64,000 nucleotides of DNA from JANXLS01 sp035308565 (GTDB lineage: Bacteria > Planctomycetota > SZUA-567 > H5-PLA8): the NCBI GenBank assembly GCA_035308565.1, contig DATGGK010000186.1:1-64000 (forward strand), written 5' to 3'. Position 1 is the stretch's first letter; every line of letters begins with the position of its first letter. This document shows positions 33,250-45,600 of this stretch, one piece after another. The notes beneath the pieces were generated by a model. The model did no database searches. It was given only the letters and a program-made list of their open reading frames with translations, and was not told the DNA's origin. Made by a program: the position numbers and the translations under genes.

Positions 33250-36200
33250 TTATCGAAGCTTCCAAGTCTTTACCGCAGATGTTGTGCGCCCGATGTTTAC
33301 GAAGCGGCCAGCGCTCAGTTGCGTGCCGTCGGACATATCGAGGAGGAAGGAGAGGTTGAGATTGACCTTGGTGACGTCTGTCCCGGATTTCGCCAAGGGC
33401 AATCCCGTGCCGCTGGGCGTGACGGTGTTGTTCTGTGGGATATTCAGCATCTGCAGCAGGAACGCGCCCGAGACGAAATTAAGCGTAAACTTCTTCACTC
33501 CGCTGGAACCCTTTTGGGAATAGGTAAGGATTCCAGACTTATTCACGACCGCGCCCGCGGGAATGGTGGCTTGGTAATCGCCCAGATAAATGTTGAAGCT
33601 TCCGGCTGGGTTGGGAAGGATTTTGCCGGGGCGAACGAGCTGGCCTTTGATTGTGATGTTGTGCGCTTTGGCGGCGATCTCTTGCGCGCTGAAGCTGCTG
33701 ACCAGGAAGGTTCCGGAGATTTCATTTCCAGCGGCAAGAAAACCATAGTTGGCGGTGCCGGTTTTATTCAGCGTCGCATGATACGCCGTCCCAACGCTTG
33801 CCTGCTGGCTGAGCGTACTCACGCCTGGAGTGCCCACGACAACCGTGATCGGCAGCGGCACTTCGACATTTGTGGTGATGGTTGCGTTGACCATGCCGAG
33901 GCTGTTCAGCTCTTCACGCAGGTCCGCGCTGGCCAATTGGAAGGAGAAGACGCCCGTCGTCGGCGACATGACGAACGCCACCGCCGGAGTGGCGCCGGCT
34001 GCGGAAACGAAGCTGCCTTTTGCGTCCAGCGCGTACGGTCCAAAACTTTTGCCGCCGAGCGCAAACTGCGCGCTCAAGCCGGTCAGCGTGTTGTTGAAGG
34101 ATGATACGTCGAAGAGGCCGGTGATGGTGGCTTTGTCATCGTTCAAATTGACGAAATCGAGTTTAACGACCACACTGGAGACCAGCAAGCCAGTCACAAT
34201 CGGCGGTGTATTATTGAGCGGCGTGCCGAGTACCGTGGCTGGGCCAACGCCCGTGCCGACTGAGATCACGATCGTGTCGAAGACCGTGTAGGCGGCGTTG
34301 GTCAGCGCCAGCTCGGCGATGTACGTTCCATTCGTTTTGTAAGTGTGCGTGGGCGAAACCAGCGTCGAGGTCGTGCCGTCGCCGAAGCTCCACCCGATCG
34401 ATGTGTACGTGCCGGTCGATTGCAGTGAGTCGAACGAGACGCTCACGCCCGCTTCGCCGGACGTCGGGCTGGCTGTCGCCACGGCGACCAACGGCGTGCC
34501 GATCGATCCCGCGGCGGACGCGTCGATCAAACTTGCGGCCACCAGAACAGCGTCACCGCCCGGTTGCAGCGCGCCGTTGCGGCCATCCAGCCACGCGGCA
34601 AGAAACAGATTGCCCGATTGCGAGGCAACAGCGCTGCGCAGCACGCCTTGAGTGGCCGTGTCGATCTGGAATGGAATTGGGTCCAGATCGGTGCCATCGA
34701 ACGTGACGCGTTTGCCGAGGATGTGGAACACATTGTTGCTGACACGGTCATTGCGCAGGAAAAGCCATTCCGTCGCGCCGGGGAAGGCGGGCGCGAACGA
34801 ATCCAATTGCGTGCTGCCGATTGGCCCCACGCCCATCGTCGCGAAGACGCCCGTCGGCGGCGTGACCGCGCCGGCGAGACTTAAGTGATGCAGAAAAATA
34901 TGGCTGTCTTGAAGCTGGTTATACGACGAGAGAATCTGCCATTCATTGTTGTTGAAGACCGCGCCAATGGGCCGCCCGTAACCTGTCGTGCCATCGGTTT
35001 GGACCTGCGCTTCGCGAAACAGGGCGGTGCCGCCGGCATCCAGCACCACGCCGCTAGTCTGGATGCGCGTGCTGCGGTGTGTCAGCGGCGTTTCGCTGAG
35101 TTCTTCGTAGAGCAGCAGCGTGTCGCCGTTGGGGCGCTGCGCGGTCAGGTATTCGAGCGCTTGAAAGGGCAATTGAAAATTGGACTGAACCACTTGCTTC
35201 TGCGCCGCGACGCCGAGGCTGTTGACAAACGCAAAATACACCTGCGAGCCGTTGCTCAGATTGGGCGGCGTGTCGGTCCAGGCCACGACGTAATTGGCGC
35301 CGTTGAATGTCACCAGCGGATCTTCGGTGACGTTGCCGGTGGTGGCGGCGATCAGGAAATCGGTGCCGCCCAGCAGCGTGCCGGTGCTGCCGACGATCGC
35401 GCCATAAACGCCAACGCCCGCCTGCCGGTTATCCGACCACACCACCAGCCAGTTGGCGCCGTCGAAGGCGCATTCGATGCGTTGAAAGCGCCACGGCAAC
35501 GGCACGCCGACCGTGTTTGAAATCGCAAAGGGCGTCGAGACGACGCCGGATTGAGTTACGACCGCGCCGGCGACCTGCGGCAGCGACGGACCGGCGGAAT
35601 AGTCCGTCCATGCGACCAAGTAATTGTTGATGCCCGCGCAGACGGTGGGCTGGTCCACCGAATTATTGGCATTCGCGGCTGGATTTGACACCGAGAAATC
35701 GGTTCCGACGAGCGGATCGACCACGATCGGGTATTTCGCTTTGTCCAGCCATTCTTTTGCGAGCGCGAAATGGATGCTGTTCGCGGCCACATCGAAAAGC
35801 GGCTCGACGACCGCGGCGCTCCCAGCCGAATCGCGCGCCATCACCTGGCCATAGCGCGCTCCGATGCGTCCGGCGGGGTTCTTGAACAGAATCCCGCCGT
35901 TGCGACCCGGCCGCGACGGCACGTAAGTCAATCCGGTGAGTTTTACGTTGCAGACGAATTCCAAATCGCCCTCGCCCGCGGGAGCGGTGTCGAGCACAAA
36001 GCTCTGTTCGACGCCGTCGCCGCGCGGTTCGTATGACTCGTCGAAAGAGGGCGTGCGCGAGAAACTCAACGCGCTGCCGTGTGCGGCCGGCAAATCCGTA
36101 TCCGCGGATTCATCGGTCTCACGGTCGAAAAGATCGAATGTGCCGCGCCGGACGCTCATCAGCGTCACGCGCAATTCGCTCAGCGAGCCGTCGCGATTTT

Positions 36201-36555
36201 TGGGCATAAAGCGCAGACCGCCGCCGGCGGAAACCAGGGCGGTGTAACGCGGCGCGGCCGCTTCGTAGACGCCGTTTTCGCGCTCGGCAAACGCCGGCAA
36301 CTCAATCCCCTCAAAGCGGCCTTTGCCGTGCACCGCAGGGGGTATGGGTTTCCCGATGGACGAAGTCTGAGGATTGCTGACCGGTGTCAGCGCGCTGGAT
36401 GCATCGTTCTTCGATTCGGCTGGAAGCGGATGAGAGGCCGGCGCCGGAACGACGCTGCTTTTCGGAACCGGTTTTAAAAACGCGAGCGCCGCACCAAGTC
36501 CGGCCGCGAGCGCGAAAACGATGACAATTCCGTACGATTTTCCTTTGCGGTGCAT
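33250..36555 (-). CDS. Large secreted protein with a PKD domain
   Basis: A 1101-residue protein. The N-terminal hydrophobic helix (GIVIVFALAAGLGAALAFL, no clear cleavage site) may anchor it. A Pro/Ser-rich stretch is followed by a region with repeated NYLVAWTD, NWLVVWSD and NYVVAWTD motifs at about 300-440, which suggests a beta-propeller. A PKD domain (about 690-775, SPTSGEAGVSVSFDS ... WSFGDGTTSTLVSPTHTYKTNGTYIAELAL) is followed by about 300 residues of beta-rich sequence with two similar halves (KATITGLFDVSSF and NEISGTFLVSSFSAQE). Exported and structural or adhesive; the role is unknown. Near 40-50% of residues are Ser/Thr/Gly/Ala/Val, as in its neighbours. Confidence 0.72.
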   Translation of the reverse strand: MHRKGKSYGIVIVFALAAGLGAALAFLKPVPKSSVVPAPASHPLPAESKNDASSALTPVSNPQTSSIGKPIPPAVHGKGRFEGIELPAFAERENGVYEAAAPRYTALVSAGGGLRFMPKNRDGSLSELRVTLMSVRRGTFDLFDRETDESADTDLPAAHGSALSFSRTPSFDESYEPRGDGVEQSFVLDTAPAGEGDLEFVCNVKLTGLTYVPSRPGRNGGILFKNPAGRIGARYGQVMARDSAGSAAVVEPLFDVAANSIHFALAKEWLDKAKYPIVVDPLVGTDFSVSNPAANANNSVDQPTVCAGINNYLVAWTDYSAGPSLPQVAGAVVTQSGVVSTPFAISNTVGVPLPWRFQRIECAFDGANWLVVWSDNRQAGVGVYGAIVGSTGTLLGGTDFLIAATTGNVTEDPLVTFNGANYVVAWTDTPPNLSNGSQVYFAFVNSLGVAAQKQVVQSNFQLPFQALEYLTAQRPNGDTLLLYEELSETPLTHRSTRIQTSGVVLDAGGTALFREAQVQTDGTTGYGRPIGAVFNNNEWQILSSYNQLQDSHIFLHHLSLAGAVTPPTGVFATMGVGPIGSTQLDSFAPAFPGATEWLFLRNDRVSNNVFHILGKRVTFDGTDLDPIPFQIDTATQGVLRSAVASQSGNLFLAAWLDGRNGALQPGGDAVLVAASLIDASAAGSIGTPLVAVATASPTSGEAGVSVSFDSLQSTGTYTSIGWSFGDGTTSTLVSPTHTYKTNGTYIAELALTNAAYTVFDTIVISVGTGVGPATVLGTPLNNTPPIVTGLLVSSVVVKLDFVNLNDDKATITGLFDVSSFNNTLTGLSAQFALGGKSFGPYALDAKGSFVSAAGATPAVAFVMSPTTGVFSFQLASADLREELNSLGMVNATITTNVEVPLPITVVVGTPGVSTLSQQASVGTAYHATLNKTGTANYGFLAAGNEISGTFLVSSFSAQEIAAKAHNITIKGQLVRPGKILPNPAGSFNIYLGDYQATIPAGAVVNKSGILTYSQKGSSGVKKFTLNFVSGAFLLQMLNIPQNNTVTPSGTGLPLAKSGTDVTKVNLNLSFLLDMSDGTQLSAGRFVNIGRTTSAVKTWKLR

Positions 36556-36747
36556 CTAATCCAACCTCTCCCCCGACAAGAATCAAGCGCGGATACGATA
36601 TTGTGATTCTAACCCGCGCCGCGCTTACTACAAATTGCAACTCCCCATGATTCTAAAGGATGCATATATTAGAAAATGCCCCGGGCGTGGCCTTCAATGT
36701 TTGTCGGAGCAAACGGAAATTTAATGCGCGAAACTTCTGGTTCTCCG

Positions 36748-36790
36748 CAAAAAAGAAATGGCGCAAGGCTTTCGCACTTGCGCCATCGAA
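36748..36790 (-). terminator. Intrinsic terminator of the beta-helix/IPT gene
   Basis: Reading the minus strand, ATGGCGCAAG (36786-36777) pairs perfectly with CTTGCGCCAT (36767-36758) around nine bases, followed by TTTCTTTTTT. It begins 37 bases after the stop at 36823. Confidence 0.85.
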
Positions 36791-36822
36791 GTGAATGCTG
36801 AACTTTGCGGACCAGTACGCGA

Positions 36823-39588
36823 TTACTTCGCCGCGCCAGTCTTTCCCATCTTTGCCGAATACGTCACGGTTTGAGTGGCTTTGAAGACATTATTCTGCAG
36901 CACGACTACGATATTGATCGGCAGCGCTTCCTTATTCGCATTGCGGTTCGTCAAATTCTCGTCCACGAAATACGATTGCAAATTCGCCTTCGTGACGGTC
37001 AGCGTACATTGGGACTGGCCTTCTCTGTTCGGCTTGCCAAACTTCAATTTTGCCGGGCCCGTGTTCGTCGAATTGCCTTTGTCGTCGAGCGTCAGTTGAA
37101 AGACCGCGCCGCCCACATCCACAATGGGCATCAGCCCGGCCAGCGCCGCGCCCGCAGCAGAGGGCACCTTTGCGCTCAACTTCAGGCTGTCGGAATTGGT
37201 TTTGGCAAAATTCAGCGTGATGGCGACTTTCAGGCCGTTTGGAGGCAAAGTCGCGACGACGCCAGGGCCGGTGCTTCCCGGCGGTATGGATGCCGGCGAC
37301 AGCGGCGAACTCCCAACCGCCAACTCAATCTCGTCCGGGTAACCGTCGGCGTCCGTGTCAACCAACGTCGGCCCACTGCCGCCGCCGCCCGCCGAAACTG
37401 TCAACGATACCGAATTCGAATCCCCTCCGCCGGGCAGCGGATTGTTGACCACAATCGCCACACTGCCCGCGGAGGCCACGTTGCTCCCCGGCACGAACGC
37501 CACCAACTCAGTCGCTGATTTGAACAGTGTGGGCACCGCCGTCCCGTTGACTTTCACGAAACTGTTGCTCTGAAATCCCGTGCCGTTCACGACCAGTCCG
37601 AGATCGCCGCTTCCCGGCTCAACCGTCGATGGATTAAGCGTTGTGATGGTGGGCGGAGGTGTGATCGGGCCGAACGAGACATGCACGTCCGTGCTGTTCA
37701 CCGTCGCGGTTCCGTTTGGCGGAACGTTGATCGTGGTCCATGTGCCGCTGTGGCTGAAATACTTCACCAGCGTGAAATCGTTGTTCACGGCGGGTGTGAA
37801 ATTATTAACCAGCGAAACGGTGAGCGTCCCGGCCAGATTCGCCGCACCGTTGATCACGAACTGATCGAATGAATTCGCCGCCGTCCCGCCGATGTCCATC
37901 CCCAGCGTCGCCCCCGCGGCCTGCGTGTACGCGCCGTTCAGCGTCAGCGTCGAAGTGGGTGAGCCGACGTTGAGCGTGCCGTTGTTCGTCAGATTCCCCG
38001 TAATGTTGCCATCGCCGCTCATCGTCGCGCTCGACCCGATCGCGAAGGCGCCGCCGCCGTTGAGTGTCGCGTTGCTGAGCGTCAGGGTTTTGTTGAACGT
38101 CAGCGTATTGCCGGAATCGATGCTGAGCGTGGCGTTGGTGACCGAGACGTCGCAGGGGAAGCTGAAACTGGCGGTGCTGAAGTGCAGGTTCTGGCCATTT
38201 AGCGCGATGCCTGACGTGGCGGCGAAAGTCGTCGGCGTTTGGATGTAGCTGTCGTTGAAATTCGAGAGCGCCGAGGTGACCGTAACCGGATTAGTCAGCG
38301 TCACCAGTTGCGTGCCGTAGAGCACGCCGTTGTCGAGCGTGAGGTTGCCGGTGAAATTGAACGGCACGAGCATGTGCATGGCGCCGTTGCGTATGCGCAG
38401 ATTTCCGCTGATCGTGCCACCGAGATAATCAAAATTGAACAGCCCCTGCGCCAGGCGGACTTCCGTGCCCACGGCCGTTGCGGTCATTGTCGCGCCAGTT
38501 TCGTTGATCGTGTTCCCCAATTCCAGCGCTCCCGCTGACACAACGACATTACCGAAATTGTCGAACGTGCCGAGAATCTGGTTGGTCCCGCTGGGCGTGT
38601 TCGTGCTCGTTAGCGTCTTGCCGGCGGCCAGCGTGGTTTTCCCGGTGCCGGTGATGCTTCCCGGCAGGCTTTGATCGACATTAAGATTCACATCCACGGA
38701 CGAACCGGTGGTGCTCAGTTTGCAGTTCGGATCGAATTGCAGCGTGCCATTCACGGTCAGGTTTGCGCCGACACTAAGCGTGCTGTTGAGTGCATCGGAA
38801 TTGATGTGCACGGTCCCGCCTTGGGCGATCGTCACGGGCAGCGTGAAGCCTGGCACGCGCGTAAAGCCCGGCCCATGAATGTTGATTATTCCGCCGCTGG
38901 CGATGTTGAGCGAACCCGCGCCCGTCAGGAAATCGTACAGTTCCAGCGTGCCCGCGAACGAGAAATTTGCCGCGTCGATCTGCAGCGCGCTGTTGCCAAA
39001 CGCGCCCACTTGGAAGTGCCCATTCATCGCGCCGCTCTTGATGATCATCGTGTTGCCGCCCGCCGTCGGCATCAGAATCAGGGTGTTGGGCTGCGTCGCA
39101 TTGAATGTGCCCGTGCTTGTTCCGCCGGTGAATTGCACGAAACCGGTGTGGCAGGTCACCGTGCCATCGTTCTGCAAATTAATATTCATCGCGGTGGTCT
39201 GGTTTGCGCCATTGTCCGTCGTCAGCGTCGCACCGGCCTGGATCTCCAGCGTGCCGGGGCCCGACGCGTTGTTGATCGTGTTCACGTTCATAGCCGCCGT
39301 GACCGTCAGTGTCCCGCCGCCCGAAATCACGAGGCCCGAGCCGTTGCTCATGTTCACCGTCGCGCAGGTAATGTGTGTGCTGACCGTCGGACCGACGTTG
39401 GTCTGCGCAATAGTTGCCGTGTCGCCGGGGCCGGGCACGCCGCCACTCCATTTCGATCCGTCGGTCCAGTCCCCCGTCACGCCGGGCAGCCAACTGCTCG
39501 ACGCCGCGCGGGCCGGCAACGCAGCCAATGCCAGGAGTGCAAAACCGGCGAAACTCAACAAGAAAACGCGGCAAGCGGATGTGCGCAT
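36823..39588 (-). CDS. Secreted beta-helix-like protein with IPT/TIG and Ca-binding-type repeat
   Basis: A 921-residue protein with a clear signal peptide (ALLALAALPARA). Residues about 30-650 are Gly/Asn/Thr-rich short strands (GGTLTVTAAMNVNTINNASGPGTLEI), typical of autotransporter passenger repeats. An IPT/TIG domain is at about 670-750 (PTITTLNPSTVEPGSGDLGLVVNGTGF). A short DTDADGYPDEIEL calcium-binding-type repeat is at about 775, then a C-terminal beta region of 140 residues. No outer-membrane barrel and no sorting motif is visible. AAGGAG lies before the ATG and an intrinsic terminator follows, so it is a single-gene unit. Confidence 0.75.
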   Translation of the reverse strand: MRTSACRVFLLSFAGFALLALAALPARAASSSWLPGVTGDWTDGSKWSGGVPGPGDTATIAQTNVGPTVSTHITCATVNMSNGSGLVISGGGTLTVTAAMNVNTINNASGPGTLEIQAGATLTTDNGANQTTAMNINLQNDGTVTCHTGFVQFTGGTSTGTFNATQPNTLILMPTAGGNTMIIKSGAMNGHFQVGAFGNSALQIDAANFSFAGTLELYDFLTGAGSLNIASGGIINIHGPGFTRVPGFTLPVTIAQGGTVHINSDALNSTLSVGANLTVNGTLQFDPNCKLSTTGSSVDVNLNVDQSLPGSITGTGKTTLAAGKTLTSTNTPSGTNQILGTFDNFGNVVVSAGALELGNTINETGATMTATAVGTEVRLAQGLFNFDYLGGTISGNLRIRNGAMHMLVPFNFTGNLTLDNGVLYGTQLVTLTNPVTVTSALSNFNDSYIQTPTTFAATSGIALNGQNLHFSTASFSFPCDVSVTNATLSIDSGNTLTFNKTLTLSNATLNGGGAFAIGSSATMSGDGNITGNLTNNGTLNVGSPTSTLTLNGAYTQAAGATLGMDIGGTAANSFDQFVINGAANLAGTLTVSLVNNFTPAVNNDFTLVKYFSHSGTWTTINVPPNGTATVNSTDVHVSFGPITPPPTITTLNPSTVEPGSGDLGLVVNGTGFQSNSFVKVNGTAVPTLFKSATELVAFVPGSNVASAGSVAIVVNNPLPGGGDSNSVSLTVSAGGGGSGPTLVDTDADGYPDEIELAVGSSPLSPASIPPGSTGPGVVATLPPNGLKVAITLNFAKTNSDSLKLSAKVPSAAGAALAGLMPIVDVGGAVFQLTLDDKGNSTNTGPAKLKFGKPNREGQSQCTLTVTKANLQSYFVDENLTNRNANKEALPINIVVVLQNNVFKATQTVTYSAKMGKTGAAK

Positions 39589-39696
39589 GACGAAGCTCCT
39601 TAATGAAATCGACTGTCTTTGAGTGCGGCTTGGCAGCCAGCAAGGTTACCAAAGGCTAATGCTGGTCAGGGGCCGGCGCAAGAGTTGCTTGAAAAA

Positions 39697-42600
39697 TTAT
39701 TGCTTTTGTTCGCGAATCGGCCCGATCATCACCGTGCCGGAATCGGTGAGGTTGTAGAGCATTACCGAAATGCGTTCGACCGCATTGCGCGGTTCGAAGG
39801 GCGCGTCGTATTTCTGCCAGTTGTTCGAAGTCGATTTCATGTCGCCCATGCCCAGCGGGAAGCGCAGGTTGCGGTTCCAGCCCGGGCGCACGAAGACGGC
39901 GCGCGTTTCGTAAGCCTTGCCGTCTTTGGCGAAGAACATCAGCGAGACGTTGATGCCTTTGGCCAGGCCAGAATTCAAATCCAGCACGAGCGCCTGCGTC
40001 TTCGAGAGATCGAATTCGCCGAAGCGCGTGATGACCGATTTGAACATGGTTCCACCGCCGCAGGAAACGCGCGCGATTTTCGATTTTTCGGTGACGCTGT
40101 TTTCAAACGCCAGCGTGGTCGGGTTGCACCAATCTTTCTCGGCGACCCACGCCGGCTTGTTCCATTGATCCGTTTGTACCGTGAAGTCGTCCAGCACCGG
40201 CAGCGGCGGGCCTTTGTAGCGGTAGATTTTTTCGAATTCGGCTTCGGCTTCTTTTGGCGGCGGAAGTTTCAAGCCCTGCGGGCCCATGCTGTACGCGATC
40301 AGATTCATGCCCCAGCGCAGCGAGCTTTCGAGCATCTCGGCGTTGGTCAAATCAGTCAGCGATTTCATGCCGGCGTTCATGTGTGGATCGATTTCCAAGC
40401 CGTCGGCGTAATCGTTGCGCGAGTATATGATCCCTGCGCGGCGGTGGCGTTTGGCTTCGACTGGATCGGCGGCGGCGAGCGCCTTGGCGGTGTCGTCCGG
40501 CATGAACGCGGCTTCGAGGTAATCCTGGCGGTACTTGTCGCCCGGCGGGATGCGGAAACCTTTGAATCCGTGGCTCAGGTCGTAACACGCAATGAAGAAA
40601 TCGTGATCGGGTTCGAGGCGTTCGAGTTCCGCGCCGGGGACCAGCAGCGGCACTTGCGGGCGGAAGGCTTCGTCGAATTTTTCGTAATCGCTGGCGGAGG
40701 AGTCATTGACCCAGAGCGTGCCGCCGCGCGCGATGTATTCTTTCATCGCGGCGATTTCTTCGGGCCGGAATGTCACCGGGAAATTCGACGTGATCATGAT
40801 CGTGCGGCATTGCAGCATGGCGTTAAGGTTGTACAGATCGACAGTGGGGATGTTGACTTCGACTTCAGGCAGGCCGCTGCGCTCGATGAATTCGGTGCGC
40901 AGATTCTGTAAGGCAGTCGGCGAAGAATTCCAATCGCCCGAATGGCGCGCGAGGCCGATGCTGATGCGGATCAGCCCGCCGGTGTACGGCGTGCTGATGC
41001 CGCGGTGCGGCGCGCCGGGGATGACGCCAACGGCTTTGGCTTTGAGCGCGCCGCCGTTTTCTTCGAGGTCTTTCGACGCGGGACCGCGTTCGAGCGAGAT
41101 TTTTTTGCCGCCGCCAAAGCCGGCTTTGCCAAAGCCGCCTTCGATGCCGTTGCCGCCGAGGCCGGCGATGCCGTCGCCGCCCGTTCCGCCGCCGCCGAGG
41201 AGCGAGGTGCCGCCCGCCGCGCCGGTGCGTCCAAGTCCGTCGCCGCCACCGCCGCCTTTTCCGAGCGCGTTGCCGCCGCCGGAAGCGATGCCTTTGCCGG
41301 AGGGCTTGTTGCCGCCGCCGCCGATGGGGCCAATGGCGAGCGGCGCATCGCCCAAGCCGCCGGGGCCGTCGCCTTTCAAACCGAAACCATTTGGCACTTT
41401 TCCAGCAGGGCCACGGCCGTCGCCATTTGGCGCGCCCCCGTTCGTAGTCCCGCCTTTCGGCGCTCCCCCATTGCGCGAGCCGTTTCCGACTTCATTGCCG
41501 AGCCCGTTTCCATTTCCGAGACCGTTGCCGGCGCCATTTCCCAGACCGTTACCGTTTCCGCCGGCGCCTTCAATGAGCGCGGAGGAGACGCCGGGAAGCA
41601 GTGCAAAGCCGCCGCCTTTGCCGCCGCCGCGGCCATGCCATTCGTTTCCATTTCCATTCGGAAGACCGAGATCGGCGGTGCCTTTGCCGGAGCCGCCAGT
41701 GGCGAAATCTTTGCCATCGCCACCCAAGCCTCCACCGCCGGCCGCGGCCGTGCGACCGCTGCCGCCGAAGCCGTTGTTTCCGCCGCCGCCGGCTCCGTCG
41801 CCGCCGTTGCCGGTCTTGAGGCCGCCGATCAAGGCGTTGCCGTCGCCGGAGCCTTTGCCGCTTCCCAAGCCGCCGCCGTTGCCGCTCGATTTTTTGCCGG
41901 CGCTGTCGCCGCCATCGTTGCCGATGGCCAACGGTTCATCGCCGCCCGGAGGCAAACCGCCATTCACGCGGCCGGCGCCGAGGCCTTCGCCGACATCGGT
42001 CGCCGCGCTGCCGGCGATTGCATTTCCGGAAAGTCCCGACCCCAATCCGGCCGAGACGTCCGCCGCGGGCAATTCCGATGTGCGCGCCATAGCCACAAAG
42101 GTATCGCCGCCGGCTGAACCCGGCGTTCCCGGCGCGCCGGGCGCGGTCAAATTCAGCGGGGTGAGCGGCGCGTTGATCGCCGCGAGACCTTGCGCGCCGA
42201 CGCCGGTGTCGAGGGCTGAGACGGGAACGTTGCGCGAGACTTCGACCGGAGGCGCTTTCGGATTCGGGCGCACTTGCGGCGCGGCGGCTGGTTGCGTATC
42301 AAACGAAAGCGGCGCGTCGTTGCCGGAGTTCAACGGCGCGTCGTCGGTGACTTGCGTCGAGCGGCGAGTCATGTCCACGGATTCGGTTTTGCGCGGCGCG
42401 TCGAGTGGGCGTTCGGTGACGACGGGCGCGTCGTTGCGCGGAATCGCGGCGTTGCTTTGCGCGGGCTGCGGCGTGCGGTCGGGCGCGGCGTCGGCAACGA
42501 CGAAATCTGTGGGCAGCGTCGCGGGCGCGGTATTCAAAACCGGCGTTGCGTCCACGACGCGCGGCGCTTCGGTCGAAACCGCCGCCGCGGGCGCGGGCTT

Positions 42601-45600
42601 TTCTTTCATCACCGGCGCGGTCTTGTCCACGTCGAGCGCCAGCGGCGCATCGGTGAGGATCGGCGCATTGAGCGCGCCGCGCGCGGGTTCGGGAATGTCG
42701 GCTTTTTTAATCGGATTCTCCACGCCTTTGGCGGCGTCAAGATTCAACGGGCCGGGCTTCGGCGAGGCGAGTCCCGCGCCGGGCGTAGGCAATTCGACCG
42801 GTCCTTCTTTCGCCGGCAACGCCGCAGTCGCAAGAACGGGCGCGCGCTTGGTGTCGTCGGCAGTTCCGCCGCCGGCGTGCAGCGCGTCCAAGCGCCGCGC
42901 TTGCTGATCGCTGAACGACATGCCCAGACTTTGCTGCGCGTCCAGCAGCGTGACTTCGATCGACTCGGGCAGCACGTTCATGATGGCCTGCTGCGGCATG
43001 GCCAGAGAAAAGATGACGAGATGCACGATGGTGGCGTAGCAGACGTAACGAATGCCGGAGCGCCGCACAAAGTATTTGACGAGCACGGCGATCAAAATCA
43101 GTGCGAGCACGAAGAGCCAGATGATCCAGTTGAGAATCTTTGGCGGTTCGGGTGCGACGGTCGCAACTTCGCTGCTTTTCGCAAAGCGCTGAATGTTGAG
43201 TTCAACTTCCTGATGTTCGTTTGCGCCGTCGATCTGCACCACGCCGACTTCGCCGTCGCGCACGTCCGGACGCGGCTGCACGATAATCGAAACGCTTCCG
43301 CGCGGCGGCAATGTGAGGCTGGCTTCGGTGGCGCCGTCTTTTTGCGAGGAGTCTTTGAAAAGCATTCCGACGGGCATGGGCGGGGGCGCGGGCGCGTCGC
43401 CGGCCCGTGGTGCAGGCGTCTCGCCTGCACTTGGCGGCGCACTTGGGATGAGCGGCGATTTGGTCGCGGGTATTTTGAGCGAGAGGGCGATTGGGTCGTC
43501 ATCGTGCGAAACGACGGTGAGCGTTTCTGTCGGCAGCACTTCGCCTTCGGTGACTGTGAAATCCACGTGCGGTGGCGTGACGTGAAACGCGGCGACATCG
43601 ACGACGTTGACGACTTTGACCTTCATCGGAATTTCGAGCGTGCCGAAGCGCGATTGGATCAGCAGATTCGATTCGTACGCGCCGTCCTGCGCTTCGTCGG
43701 GAATGGTGAGCGAGAGCGGCACGGTCCAGCTTTCGGCGTTGTTTTTTTTCTCGAGCTTGCTGGTGAAGGTCAGCGCGTTGTCGGGCAATTTCACGCCGTC
43801 GATGCGCGGTTTGACGAATGGTTTGATGGAGAATTGCGCTTCAGCGGGACGGACACAGGCAAAGTCGATGGTGAAGGTGCGATCCACTTTTTTGCCTGGA
43901 TACATGCGCCCGAAATCGATCTTTTGCGCATGAACGCTGGCGGGTTTGACGACGGTTGCGGACCAACTCAGCGCCTGTTTGAACGGGCCGGCTTCGATTT
44001 GAATTGCGCCGCCGATGTTTCCGGCAGTTTCGCGCGGAACGGTGAAATTAAAATGCGCGAGCCACGCGCCGTTTGTTTCGGTGGGCGCGGAGACGGTAGG
44101 CGCGATGCCGTTGCGCGCCTCGAGGCTCAGCCGCGGCGTGAGCGGCACCTTCGCGCCGCCTTCCCACTGCATCGAAATGTCGCGTTTGAGTTCGTCGCCG
44201 GATTCGACGGCGCTGAAATCGAGCTTGGCGTCGATGAGCAGGCGGGCCGCCTGCACCACAATTGCGAACGGCACACGCGCGCGTTCGCGTCCTGCGGCGT
44301 CGCTGAAGATGAGTTCGTGCTTTAATTCGGCGGACTGCGCTGTTTCGGGAATTGCGAAGGAGAGTTCGATCTCGCGGCCATTTTTGTCGAGCGCCAATGG
44401 GGCATCGATGGGTTTGTTTGCGAGCAGCGGCGCGGAGACGGAGGCGAGCGTCAGCGTGCCGCCGTTGGTCGCGAGCTTGAGTTTCGCGGTCAATTTCGCG
44501 CCGGGAAACGCCGCGCCCAAATCCAAACGCGCCGGTTCGGCTTTGAACTCGACTGGCAGCACTTTGACGCGCCACGGCAGCTTCACGCCTTCGACGCCGG
44601 CCATGTCAAGGCGCGCGACGCCGGAGTAGTCACCGGGCGGAAGCATTTCAGGCAGCTTGATTTCAAGCTTCTGTGCGCGCTTTTCCTTGCCTTTCAGCGC
44701 CGAGGGCGGATCGATGAAGCGCACGGCATCGGCCAAGGCGGCGGGCGTGTTTTCGAGTGTCGTTTTGAACGCGCCGCCCGCTCCGCGCACGCGCAGATTC
44801 ACTTCACCCAATGCCAATTCGCCAGCGTATTTTTCGCCCAGATCGAGCGCGCCGGTCACGACCAATGCCGGCGGCGCGTAGCGTTTGACGGTGAACGGCG
44901 CCTGCAGCTCGCGGCGGAAGGGCTGGTCGTGCGTCGAGCCGGTGACGACGACGCTGAGCGTGCCTTTGACGAATTCGACGTTGCGCGCGAGAAAATCAAG
45001 CTGCTCGATATCCGCGGCATAAATTCCGTCGCCCGCCGCGCCTTCGCCGTGCTTGCCGTCGTCGAAGAGCGTGACCGTGGCTTGCTGTTGCGTTTTTTCT
45101 TCGCCGATGTAGACGACGTAATCGAAATGCGCTTCGACGTGCGCGTTCGTCACGGGCTGCGCGGCGTCGAAGAGCGAAACGGCGAGGCGCGGGTCGTTGG
45201 CGTCGAGTTCAACCGGCGAGGCGGGGAGCGGGCTGGCGCGGAAGAAGAGCGGGTAGAGGGGCGTGCGCGCGGAGGCGCTTAATGTAACAGACGCTCCATT
45301 CTCGGCGGCAGGAGTGCCGCCGCTCCATTGCGCGGACCATTCGCCGTGCGCGGGCTGCTCGGAGAAATATTGCGGATTGGAGGCTTCGCCGCTCGACCAA
45401 TTTTGGCCGTTGGGCAATTGCAGCTTCAATACGCCGGGCTTGTCGGCGACTGTGGCCAGATGCAAGGCCGTACACGACGGATCGACGGGGACGCGCGCGG
45501 CGTCTGGCGCGCCGGGGACGCGCCCTACGGAGATTGTATGCAGGCGCGTGATGCGGCTCATGATCGCGGCGTAGGCGGCGTTGATGTCGTTGTCTTTCTC

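Noticed and set aside
40706..42907. A 733-codon Pro-rich open frame on the plus strand
   Set aside because: It lies antisense to the Gly-rich part of the VWA/DUF4159 gene; Gly codons read backwards give Pro/Ala. It has no domain and no independent start signal.
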